From Ignavibacteria bacterium (GTDB lineage: Bacteria > Bacteroidota > Ignavibacteria > Tepidaquicellales > Tepidaquicellaceae): a stretch of DNA of 64,000 nt. Location: the NCBI GenBank assembly GCA_019694675.1, contig JAIBBK010000017.1, forward strand, positions 1 through 64,000, written 5' to 3'. Below, piece after piece: positions 9,100 through 17,800 of the stretch. Position 1 is the stretch's first letter. The number at the start of each line of letters is the position of its first letter. The position numbers were made by a program, and so were the translations under genes. The notes under the pieces were generated by a model. The model ran no database searches. It worked only from the letters and a program-made list of their open reading frames with translations, and had not been told where the DNA came from.

Positions 9100-10060
9100 G
9101 CTTCATTTCTTTAGTCTTCTTTATCACAGGCAATCCTTTCTCCGTTCCAAGATATCCGCTGCTTGCCCTTGACAGCCTGTCGTTGATCGCAAGTCCGATC
9201 CCTTCGTTCTTCACAGGTACGCAGATTATCACTTCGCTGTCTGATTCATCGCACCGCCTCAATTCGGAGAAAAGATTGACCGCGATACCGGTAAGTGAGC
9301 CGAATCTTCCGAGGTCCATGAATTCGGCGTTAAGTTCCGCGAGTATCTCCTCTGAAGGCCTTGTTTCCGCTATCAGCAAGGGTTTGCCCGGGGCATAATG
9401 TGATTCAAGCATGCCCGGTGAAAGCATCTTGCCGCCTCTTGCTTCGTTCACTTTTCCTATCACCATTTCAGCCATTTCTCTGGTAACCGCACCGCTTCTC
9501 AGAATTACCGGCTCATCTTCTATGAATGAGATCACGGTTGATTCTATACCGATGCCGCACTTGCCGCCGTCGAGTATGAAGGACACTTTACCGCCGAGTT
9601 CCTTTTCCGCCTCATCGGCAGATGTCGGGGAAATTCTTCCGAACATATTTGCAGAGGGGGCTGCCAGAGGAAATCCGCATGCATCCAACAGTTCAATAAG
9701 AACAGGGTGATCCGGGATCCTCAGTCCCACGCTGCCATGTCCCGCTGTTACAATATCGGGTATCACATCTTTCTTCTTCATTACAAACGTGATCGGTCCG
9801 GGAGAAAATTCAGCGGCAAGCATCAGCGCCTTAACAGGAACTTCTGCGGCGTACCTCCTGAAATCTTCTGCGCTCCTCACATGCACAATGATCGGATTGA
9901 ACCTCGGCCTTTGCTTGATCTCATATATCTTTGCAACGGCCGATTCGTCTAACGCGTTTGCAGCAAGTCCGTAAACAGTTTCAGTCGGAATCACATCCAC
10001 ATTGCCGTTTCTGAGATCTTCCGCCACCATCTCAACATCTTTCGTGATCATCGTCTTCAT
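9092..10060 (-). CDS. sua5: L-threonylcarbamoyladenylate synthase, Sua5 type
   Basis: Makes threonylcarbamoyl-AMP from threonine, bicarbonate and ATP, the first step of N6-threonylcarbamoyl-adenosine (t6A37) formation in ANN-decoding tRNAs. At 322 residues it is the long Sua5 form. The YrdC domain (about 10-195) shows PTETVYGLA (25-33), KQRPRFNPIIVHV (about 49-61), an SPGPITFV segment and APSANMFGRISPT. Next comes the SPGMLESHYAPGKP linker that is diagnostic of Sua5, then a C-terminal Sua5 domain. The start codon overlaps the stop of the upstream membrane-protein gene in an ATGA arrangement, and the end overlaps the next gene by 8 bases, so it is translationally coupled on both sides. Confidence 0.95.
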   Translation of the reverse strand: MKTMITKDVEMVAEDLRNGNVDVIPTETVYGLAANALDESAVAKIYEIKQRPRFNPIIVHVRSAEDFRRYAAEVPVKALMLAAEFSPGPITFVMKKKDVIPDIVTAGHGSVGLRIPDHPVLIELLDACGFPLAAPSANMFGRISPTSADEAEKELGGKVSFILDGGKCGIGIESTVISFIEDEPVILRSGAVTREMAEMVIGKVNEARGGKMLSPGMLESHYAPGKPLLIAETRPSEEILAELNAEFMDLGRFGSLTGIAVNLFSELRRCDESDSEVIICVPVKNEGIGLAINDRLSRASSGYLGTEKGLPVIKKTKEMKHA

Positions 10061-10518
10061 CCGTGGTTTGCCGCAATTATTTCCTCAAGCCGTCTCACGC
10101 GCTTTCTCAGATTCAGTGACGAGTTGATCGCCTGAAATGCAATGCCGAAACAAAGGAACACAAGCCCTGCGAAACCGAACATCACTCTGTAAAGATAATT
10201 CACCGCCTTCACAAACGGATCATATACGGCTCTTTCGATCATGAAATTCTGCTCGCGCGCATACTTTGACTCATCGATCTTTTCACTCGAGAAAAAGTTC
10301 CTGATCTTCTCGATCTGCAATTCGATCTGCTTTGACTTGTATATGAGGTCATCTATACGGTTATCGGCTGAAACAACGTACTCCTTTCTGAAGCCGGCCT
10401 TTTCGATAGTCTTTTCGGAGAGCGAATCCACTGCGGGGCGCATGAGCCCGCCGCCGAGCAGTGCCGTCAGAAACATAAGGCCGCTGATAATATACGCGGC
10501 CGCAAATGCAAATTTCAT
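10057..10518 (-). CDS. Small two-helix membrane protein, unknown function
   Basis: A 153-residue protein with two predicted membrane helices (about 3-25 and about 108-130) flanking a charged, helical loop (about 30-105) that may be coiled coil. A short basic C-terminal tail (LRKRVRRLEEII) should lie in the cytoplasm. I do not recognise a family. It is the first gene of the minus-strand operon with sua5, the propeller-like gene and the vWA gene, overlapping sua5 by 4 bases. The conserved overlap argues that it is a real gene. Confidence 0.75.
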   Translation of the reverse strand: MKFAFAAAYIISGLMFLTALLGGGLMRPAVDSLSEKTIEKAGFRKEYVVSADNRIDDLIYKSKQIELQIEKIRNFFSSEKIDESKYAREQNFMIERAVYDPFVKAVNYLYRVMFGFAGLVFLCFGIAFQAINSSLNLRKRVRRLEEIIAANHG

Positions 10519-10908
10519 GAGGCAAAATAGCTTTTATTGCTCAAAAAGTATATGAATCCGCTACTGCGGTTGATCTGGCAAGACCGGCGCTGTACTGGAT
10601 GACCCGAAGAAACCAACCGGCTTTGATTTGCCATCAATAGGGAAAGATTCAAACCGGATTGAAGACTTTGTCAAAGGATTTCATAGGTTATGGAAATTTG
10701 CAGGATGCCGGACGATTCTTCTCGAAGCATTCTTCAGCATGCCCTGAGCCTGCCGAAGCGTTCAGAAGAAAGCGGTTAACTTCCTGCGGATAGAATCCCC
10801 GCTGCAGACGGCAATCGCAAGTAAATCGTTTTGGACAAGAATGGGATAACTGCTTATTCTGCACAAGCATTTCAATTTCATCTCACTTCTCACCCGCTTA
10901 TCTTGAAA
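10519..10908. other. Intergenic region between divergent genes, with decayed palindrome
   Basis: Roughly 390 bases between the minus-strand operon and radA. It must contain promoters for both directions, but no convincing TTG...TTTG pair was found. A truncated GCCCTGAGCCTGCCGAAG motif near 10740 resembles a widespread dispersed palindrome half. An open stretch near 10594-10746 has no start codon and was not called as a gene. Confidence 0.5.
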
Positions 10909-12276
10909 ATGCCTATGAAGGTAAAAACAAAATACGTATGCCAGACGTGCGGATACTCTACGCTTCGCTGGAGCGGTAAATGCCCGGAATGCGACAGCTG
11001 GAATTCGCTCGTTGAAGAGATCACCTCAACCGACAAGAGAAAGAAATCAGCCTCTAAGAATATTCGCCTCAACGGCGACTCGTTCAAAGCTCTTTCCGAT
11101 ATTGCATCACAAAACGAAGCCCGCGCCGCGACCGGCATCATTGAACTCGACCGTGTGCTTGGAGGAGGCATTGTTGAAGGCTCTGTGGTGTTGATAGGAG
11201 GAGATCCCGGAATAGGGAAGTCAACTCTCATGCTGCAGATCGCAGAGAAGCTCAGGCATAAGAAGATACTTTACGTGAGCGGTGAAGAATCGGCCGGACA
11301 GATCAAACTCCGCGCAGAACGGCTGAACTTCGGACTCGAAAACTTCTTCATACTCTCCGAAACCAACATTGACATTATCAGGGCCGTGATCGACAGGGAG
11401 GAGCCTGACATTGTAGTGATTGATTCCATTCAGACCGTCTATGTTCCCGAACTTGAAAGTGCGCCGGGCACCGTGTCACAGCTACGTGAATCAGCCGCCG
11501 CAATAATCAGAACTGCAAAGGAAGACGGAGTGTCGGTCTTCATTGTCGGCCATATTACAAAAGAAGGTTCGATTGCCGGGCCCAAGGTCCTGGAACATAT
11601 GGTGGACGTTGTCCTTCAGTTTGAGGGAGAAAGGACGCATTCATTCAGGATCCTCCGCGGCATGAAGAACCGTTTCGGCTCAACGAACGAGATAGGCATA
11701 TTTGAAATGACCGATGCGGGGCTGAGGGAAGTTCTCAATCCGAGCGAAGTGTTCCTTTCGCAAAGGAATTACGGAGCATCGGGCTGTGTGATCTCCTCTT
11801 CAATAGAAGGTACAAGACCGATCCTGATAGAAGTGCAGGCGCTCGTTGCATCCACAAGCTACGGCATACCGCAAAGGACTTCGATGGGATTCGATTATAA
11901 GAAGCTGAACATTCTGATTGCCGTTCTTGAAAAAAAGCTCGGGCTTTTACTCAACAAGTCTGACGTGTTCATAAACATTGCCGGCGGCGTGAGAATTGAC
12001 GAGCCCGCAATTGACCTTGCAGTCGCGCTAGGGATCTACTCCTCACTTCGGGATATACCTGTTGACTCGGATACGGTCGTGCTCGGTGAGATCGGGCTCT
12101 CCGGCGAAGTGCGCACAATTCCGTTCGTTGAGAGAAGGATCACCGAAGCGGCAAAACTCGGCTTCAAGAGAGTAATTCTGCCTAAAGGAAACCTGAAGAA
12201 TCTTAATCCGGCAAAATGGAAAACCGAAATTCTCGGTGTGGAGAGAATTAAGGATGCTATGGATAAGATTATCTGA
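10909..12276 (+). CDS. radA: DNA repair protein RadA
   Basis: RecA-like ATPase that promotes branch migration in recombinational repair. From the chosen start MPMKVKTKYVCQTCG the protein has 455 residues, normal for RadA. A C4 zinc finger lies at C11, C14, C25 and C28. Walker A GGDPGIGKST is at 97-106 and Walker B VVIDSI at about 169-174. The RadA-specific KNRFG motif is at 253-257, followed by a C-terminal Lon-protease-like domain (about 270-455; GGVRIDEPAIDLAVALG). The reading frame is open further upstream, but the extra 26 residues are not RadA-like, so I start at 10909; 10915 is also possible. It converges with the GntR regulator gene, leaving 7 bases between stops. Confidence 0.95.
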   Translation: MPMKVKTKYVCQTCGYSTLRWSGKCPECDSWNSLVEEITSTDKRKKSASKNIRLNGDSFKALSDIASQNEARAATGIIELDRVLGGGIVEGSVVLIGGDPGIGKSTLMLQIAEKLRHKKILYVSGEESAGQIKLRAERLNFGLENFFILSETNIDIIRAVIDREEPDIVVIDSIQTVYVPELESAPGTVSQLRESAAAIIRTAKEDGVSVFIVGHITKEGSIAGPKVLEHMVDVVLQFEGERTHSFRILRGMKNRFGSTNEIGIFEMTDAGLREVLNPSEVFLSQRNYGASGCVISSSIEGTRPILIEVQALVASTSYGIPQRTSMGFDYKKLNILIAVLEKKLGLLLNKSDVFINIAGGVRIDEPAIDLAVALGIYSSLRDIPVDSDTVVLGEIGLSGEVRTIPFVERRITEAAKLGFKRVILPKGNLKNLNPAKWKTEILGVERIKDAMDKII

Positions 12277-12283
12277 GAGAAAG

Positions 12284-12937
12284 TTATTTTGCTTTCGCTA
12301 TCTCTACTGCAAATTTCTCCATATTGCCTATGAACTCCGACCAGAAGGCTATTGCTTCATCCTTCTTGCCCGCTTTGCACAGTTCGAGAAATTTGTACTG
12401 CCCCTCCACCTTGTACTGCTTCGATTCCGCCTTTCGGAAGAACTCACACAGCAGTCTCGTACTCTGGCTGTAGATCTCCTCGAATATGCACAGCATGAAG
12501 TCGTACTTTGAAGGGCTGTAGATCACCTTTGCAAAATCCCACAGCAGATAACCTATGTTTGTAAAGTCTTCGGCCTTGTCGATCTTGTCCAGTATCGCGT
12601 AGGCCTTTCTGTAAGTGGATTCTTTATAGTTTGGAATTGCCTTCTCAAGTATCACAGGTGCAAGCAGTTTGTAAACCATAGCCGTTTCCATAACATGGGA
12701 AAGAGATATCGGCCTTACAAAACTTCCCCTGTTTGGGATAACATCCAGATAGCCCTCGCTCTGAAGCAGGCGGAATGCTTCCCTGACAGGTACCCTGCTT
12801 ACTCCGAACTCGGATGAGATGGCGGATTCCTTAAGATGCATACCCGATTCATAGCTTGCCGTATTTATGCACTGGCGTATCGAGTTGGCGATCTTTCCTA
12901 CCATAGTGTTGTTGCTAATTGTGTTGACAGATTTCAT
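12284..12937 (-). CDS. GntR-family transcriptional regulator (FadR/FCD type)
   Basis: DNA-binding regulator of 217 residues. The N-terminal winged helix-turn-helix (about 12-78) carries the family pattern: IANSIRQCI, then LKESAISSEFGVSRVPVREA, and LLQSEGYLDVIPNRGSFV. The remainder (about 90-215) is a helical FCD-type ligand-binding domain. Ligand and targets are unknown. A strong Shine-Dalgarno GGAGG lies 8 bases before the start, unusual for this window. The 200-base gap to the divergent choice-of-anchor-B gene could hold an operator; an AT-rich imperfect repeat near 12980-13000 (TGGTATATTGCA on the minus strand) is a possible but unproven site. It may regulate that neighbour or itself. Confidence 0.9.
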   Translation of the reverse strand: MKSVNTISNNTMVGKIANSIRQCINTASYESGMHLKESAISSEFGVSRVPVREAFRLLQSEGYLDVIPNRGSFVRPISLSHVMETAMVYKLLAPVILEKAIPNYKESTYRKAYAILDKIDKAEDFTNIGYLLWDFAKVIYSPSKYDFMLCIFEEIYSQSTRLLCEFFRKAESKQYKVEGQYKFLELCKAGKKDEAIAFWSEFIGNMEKFAVEIAKAK

Positions 12938-13118
12938 AACGTATTCCTCCCGAATAGTTTAGACCTTTACAAAAAAGGTGATTGCAATATACCATAATTA
13001 TCCTTACCTAATGTGTAATAAATCTATCCCTTATTCCGGCCGCATCTCCCCGAAGGTTGAAAACGCGGCAATTTGCCTGAAAACAGCTCATTCTGTTTCT
13101 ATTGTCCGCCTTGCAATG

Positions 13119-13126
13119 TATCTTTG
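13119..13126 (+). promoter_or_regulatory. Candidate -7 element TATCTTTG
   Basis: TATCTTTG matches the Bacteroidota-type TAnnTTTG promoter element and lies 14 bases before the start of the choice-of-anchor-B gene, giving a very short leader. No TTG is present at the expected -33 spacing, so support is partial. Confidence 0.4.
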
Positions 13127-13140
13127 CAGAAAAATTTTTC

Positions 13141-14496
13141 ATGAGAATCGCGCTCCTGATCATACTGGCGCTCACCTGCGCCACGGCAAATCCACAGTCG
13201 GTAAGCAACATGTCCCTTCTGGGAACAAAACATGAGTTCTTTTCGGGAGGAACACCGACAGGATGGTATTATGCGGCCTGCTGGGGCTATGTGGCGGGAG
13301 GCAGGGAATACGCAATCATCGGGCATTATGCGGGCACTACGGTTTATGACATCACGGATGCGCCGAACATAGTCAACAAAGGTACCGTCCCCGGTCCGGG
13401 CTCGTTTTACAATTACCGCGAAATGAAGACTTACTCGCATTACCTTTATATAGTGTCTGAAGGCGGCGCGGGCGTGCAGATAGTTGACCTTCAGTATCTT
13501 CCCGATTCCATACACTTCGTAAGAAATTATACGTTCTCCGGATACACAAGAAGCCATACGATCTCGCAGGACGGCCGCTATCTCTACTGCAACGGCGGCA
13601 ATTACAACAACGGGGGAGTTTTCATCCTCGACCTTCTTGATCCGGAAAATCCCGTGAAGCGCGGACAATGGGGCACAAGATATGTGCACGACTGCTTCAT
13701 AAAGAACGACACGATCTACGCCGCTGCTATCTCAGCCGGTTATCTCGTGCTTCTTGATGCACGGAACAAGGACTCAATAAAGTTCATACGCGAATTCACT
13801 TATCCCGGAGCGGTCACCCACAATGCATGGACATCCGATGACAGATCCATTCTCGTTACAACAGACGAAGGCGGTTCAAATCATGCCAAGCTCTGGGACA
13901 TCAGCGACATTTCAAATCAGGTTCAGCTCTCGGAGATCGTTCCCTATGACAATGCTTCAATGGTTCACAATGCTTATATAAAAGGAGACTCGCTTTACCT
14001 TGCACATTACAGGGCGGGTGTGGTCGTATACAACATACAGAATCCCGCAAGCCCGGTGGAAGTGGGGCATTACGATACTTATCCGGGCGTGAACAGCACT
14101 GCATATCAGGGATGCTGGAACATTTATCCATTCTTCCCTTCTGGCAAGATCATTGCAAGCGATATCGCAACGGGACTCTATGTCCTGCGGCTCGGCGGAA
14201 CCACCTCAGTCGGTTCCGGCGCAGATGTAGCGGAGAATTTTTCTCTTTCACAGAATTATCCGAATCCGTTCAATCCGCTTACCGTCATAACTTACCATGT
14301 TCCCAAAACATCAAGAGTGAAACTCACAGTCACTGATGCTCTCGGAAGGAACGTGGCAACTCTTGTGGATGAAGTTCAGTCCAAAGGAAGCTATTCGGCT
14401 GAGTTCAATGCGGGCAGCATTCCTTCGGGAACATACTTCTATACAATTCAGGCAGGAGACTTCACATCCACCAAAAAGATGGCTCTTGTGAAGTGA
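13141..14496 (+). CDS. Choice-of-anchor-B (LVIVD-repeat) propeller protein with T9SS sorting domain
   Basis: Secreted 451-residue protein. I start at 13141 because this gives a clean signal peptide (MRIALLIILALTCATA, cleavage near NPQS) directly after a -7 promoter element; an upstream in-frame ATG would add 13 non-signal residues. The body (about 25-355) is the choice-of-anchor-B/LVIVD beta-propeller: YAACWGYVAGGREYAIIGHY, GTTVYDITDAPN, VQIVDLQ, AHYRAGVVVYNIQNP and ASDIATGLYVLRL. The last 85 residues (367-451) are a T9SS type A sorting domain with QNYPNPFNP, VKLTVTDALGR and a terminal KKMALVK. It should be exported by T9SS and released or anchored after removal of this domain. Binding partner unknown. 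Confidence 0.9.
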   Translation: MRIALLIILALTCATANPQSVSNMSLLGTKHEFFSGGTPTGWYYAACWGYVAGGREYAIIGHYAGTTVYDITDAPNIVNKGTVPGPGSFYNYREMKTYSHYLYIVSEGGAGVQIVDLQYLPDSIHFVRNYTFSGYTRSHTISQDGRYLYCNGGNYNNGGVFILDLLDPENPVKRGQWGTRYVHDCFIKNDTIYAAAISAGYLVLLDARNKDSIKFIREFTYPGAVTHNAWTSDDRSILVTTDEGGSNHAKLWDISDISNQVQLSEIVPYDNASMVHNAYIKGDSLYLAHYRAGVVVYNIQNPASPVEVGHYDTYPGVNSTAYQGCWNIYPFFPSGKIIASDIATGLYVLRLGGTTSVGSGADVAENFSLSQNYPNPFNPLTVITYHVPKTSRVKLTVTDALGRNVATLVDEVQSKGSYSAEFNAGSIPSGTYFYTIQAGDFTSTKKMALVK

Positions 14497-14743
14497 CGGG
14501 AACATTCTGAGTCAAATTGTTAGGTCTGCGGAAGAGTTCTTCTGCATACCAACTTCATCTGAAACATCAAAAGCTCACGGCGCCTGTTCGCGCAATTGCG
14601 CGGTTCGTCTGCAAAGCACGGCGATGGATCGATCACTCAAAGCGCTCATCATTATTGCCGTTTGAAGATGTAGATAAGCGCAACCATAATTACCGAACCG
14701 GTTGTCCGCTTCCGCCCTGAACCTATCCTCCGGAAAAATTTTT

Positions 14744-14774
14744 TTGATAATAAAAAAATAATTTGCTTAGTTTG
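14744..14774 (+). promoter_or_regulatory. Candidate promoter TTG-N21-TAGTTTG for the FG-GAP giant
   Basis: TTG at 14744-14746 and TAGTTTG at 14768-14774 sit in an AT-rich stretch 28 bases before the start of the 1497-residue FG-GAP protein, with 24 bases between TTG and TTTG. The rest of the 306-base gap (14497-14743) holds no convincing gene; a small GCGCAATTGCGC palindrome is present. Confidence 0.5.
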
Positions 14775-14802
14775 CTTCTGCACTTAAAAAACAAGATCAA
14801 TT

Positions 14803-17800
14803 ATGACAAACTTATTCCGTTCAGCGGCTCTGTCCGCTTTATGCCTCTTTGTATTCCTCACTAATGCATTCAGTCAAAAGGCTGATATCAGTGATTGCAT
14901 TCCTGATCCTCCCGGCCTGAAGCCCGGCATGCAGGTAACCGGGTTCCTTGATGAAAACGGAGCACCGCTTGCGAGTGATCCCACTTCTTCACGAACAACC
15001 GAACCTGAAGGAGATGCCTTTCAGGAATATTCATTTACGGGAGAGGCATCTGTTGACTATTACGGATTTTCGGTTGCGTCTGCAGGTGATGTTAATGGTG
15101 ACGGCTACTCTGATATTGTGATCGGTGCGCCGTTCAACGATGCCGGAGGCGCCGATGCGGGAAGAGTGTATGTTTATTACGGAGGGCAGATCATTGATTA
15201 CGGAGCCGACGTTGTGATCACTGGAAGTGTTGCGGGCGGAAAGCTCGGCTTCTCTGTTTCATCGGCGGGGGATGTGAACGCAGACGGATACGCAGATATC
15301 ATTGCAGGTGCAACGGCTGTTTCGGGAAATGACGGCAGGGCTTACATCTTCCTCGGCGGAAGTCCGATGAACAACACCGCTGATGTGACGCTTCAGGGCG
15401 CCGGCGGAGGAGAGCTTTTCGGCATTTCCGTTTCGCATGCCGGCGATCTTAACGGCGACAGTTATTCCGATGTGATCATCGGTGCGTATGCATATTCGGG
15501 CTACACCGGCAGGGCATATGCATTCTTCGGCTCGGCAGTGATGGACAGCGGGATCGACCTCATCTTCTCTTCGGGTGATGCGGGCTCGGGATACGGCTAC
15601 GCTGTTTCATCCGCAGGCGATTTCAACAGCGACGGTTACTCAGATGTGATCGTAGGCGAACTGCTTGGTCCGGGTAGCTACGGCAAGGCGTTCATTTACA
15701 CCGGAGGAGCCGGCATGGACAACACAGCTGACCTGACAATGACAGGGGCAACACCTGCAGATTATTTCGGTTCAAGTCTTGGCGTTGCAGGTGATATGAA
15801 CGGAGACGGTTATGATGATGTGATAGTGGGGGCGTACCTGTTCAATTCACAGCGCGGTGCGGCTTACGTATTCTACGGCGGCACAGTTCTGAATAATGTG
15901 GCTGATGTGCAGTTGTCCGGAACCGGTGCAGCCGACTTCTTCGGCACAAGCGTTTCGGGAGATCTTGATGTGAACGGCGACGGGTTCAGGGATGTGATAG
16001 TGGGAGCTCGTCAGAACGACAACGGCGGAACGAACTCCGGATGCGCATACATTTTTTACGGAGGCATGAGCGTCAACAGCATTCCCGATGCTGTACTCTC
16101 TGCAAACATTCCGAATGACCTTTTCGGATTCTGTGTTGCTTCGGCAGGTGACGTGAACAGGGACGGCTTGGGAGATATTATCGTCGGCGTTCCGTATAAC
16201 GATCAGAACGGCACAGACGCGGGCAAGGCATGGCTTTACACAAACACGCGCAACCGCACTCCGCTTCCGATCGCAAGCTTCTCCGGCCCCGGTGGTTTCG
16301 ATTACTTCGGGCTTAAATGTTCCGATGCCGGGGATCTTAACGGTGACGGTTACGGTGATGTCATGGCAACTTCCATAAATTACGAACAGGTATATGTGTA
16401 CTTCGGCGGTCAGTCGCTATCAACTTCCGCAGGCCTGATAATCTATGCACAACTCGGTTCGGAGAGTTTCTCCAATTCGGTCTCATCGGCAGGTGATCTG
16501 AACAATGACGGGTACGGTGACATTATTATAGGGGCTGAGATCGCTAATTCTTCAACGGGAAGGGCTTACATCTATTACGGAAGCGCTTCGATGAATAACG
16601 TTCCGGATCTCATACTATCGGGTTTCACGCCAAACAATTACTTCGGTTCAGCTGTTGCATCTGCAGGAGATGTTAACGGAGACAGCTATGATGATGTGAT
16701 AGTTGGAGCAAGAGGAAACGGCGCGGCATATATTTTCTACGGCGGTGCAACCATGAACAACGTTTCGGATGTAACGCTCACCGGAAATCTCGGCGCATTC
16801 GGAATTTCAGTTGCCGGCATTGGAAGTGTTAACGGAGACATTTACGATGACGTTATCGTGGGCGCTCCATACGAGGGAGCAAACAGCGAAGGCAAAGCAT
16901 ATCTCTTTCTCGGAGGAAGTTCTATGAATAATGTTGTTGATCAGACCTTTACGGGGGCCGGAGTTAATGCAAAACAGGGTTCGGCGGTGTCTGCCGCCGG
17001 TGATGTAAATTCTGACGGCTATGACGATCTGCTTATCGGCGGACTCAGTCCCTCCTTCCTTATACCTGACACAAAAGGACGTGTTGAACTGTATCTCGGA
17101 TCTCCGGCAATTGATGCAGTTGCAGATGTAACTATGATCGGGCTTGATGCAAACTATCAGCTCGGAGGAAGTATTGCTGATATCGGTGATTACAATAAGG
17201 ACGGCTACGGGGATTTTGCAGTAACTTCATATCCCGCAAAAAGAGTTTATTTGCATTTCGGTTCGGCATCTCCCGATAATGTGCCTGATCTTGTGATAGC
17301 AGGAGAAGATGTAAATACAAATATCTACTTCGGCATGTCGGTCTCGTTCGCGGGTGATGTGAACGGTGACGGAAACACGGATATTATTGCAAGCGGATAC
17401 GGACTTTCAAGTCCGGGAAGCGCATACATATTTACATACACACAGTCTTACACCGACGTTCACGATGCCGTATTTGACGGTGAAGCGGCCGGGGACTGGA
17501 TGGGTTACGCTGTCGCCCCGGCAGGCGATGTGAACAGCGATGGTTATGCGGATGTGATTGTGGGAGCGCGGCTCAACGATGCGGCAGGAGCCGACGCCGG
17601 ACGGGCTTATATCTACTTCGGCGGAAACCCAATGGACTTCATTCCCGATGTAACTCTGAACGGCCTTGCCCCGGGTGATCAGTTCGGATTTTCCGTTGCA
17701 GGCACCGGAGATGTGAACGGTGACGGGTACGGAGATGTGATAGTGGGCGCCCCGCTCAATGATGCGGCCGGATCTAATGCGGGACGGGCTTACATCTATT

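Noticed and set aside
10594..10746. Open stretch reading DDPKKPTGFDLPSIGKDSN and so on
   Set aside because: No start codon and only about 53 codons between stops; could be a gene remnant but I see no relative to support it.
14517..14720. Open frame of 67 residues before the three-propeller FG-GAP gene
   Set aside because: No promoter, no Shine-Dalgarno, unlikely composition, and no family resemblance.
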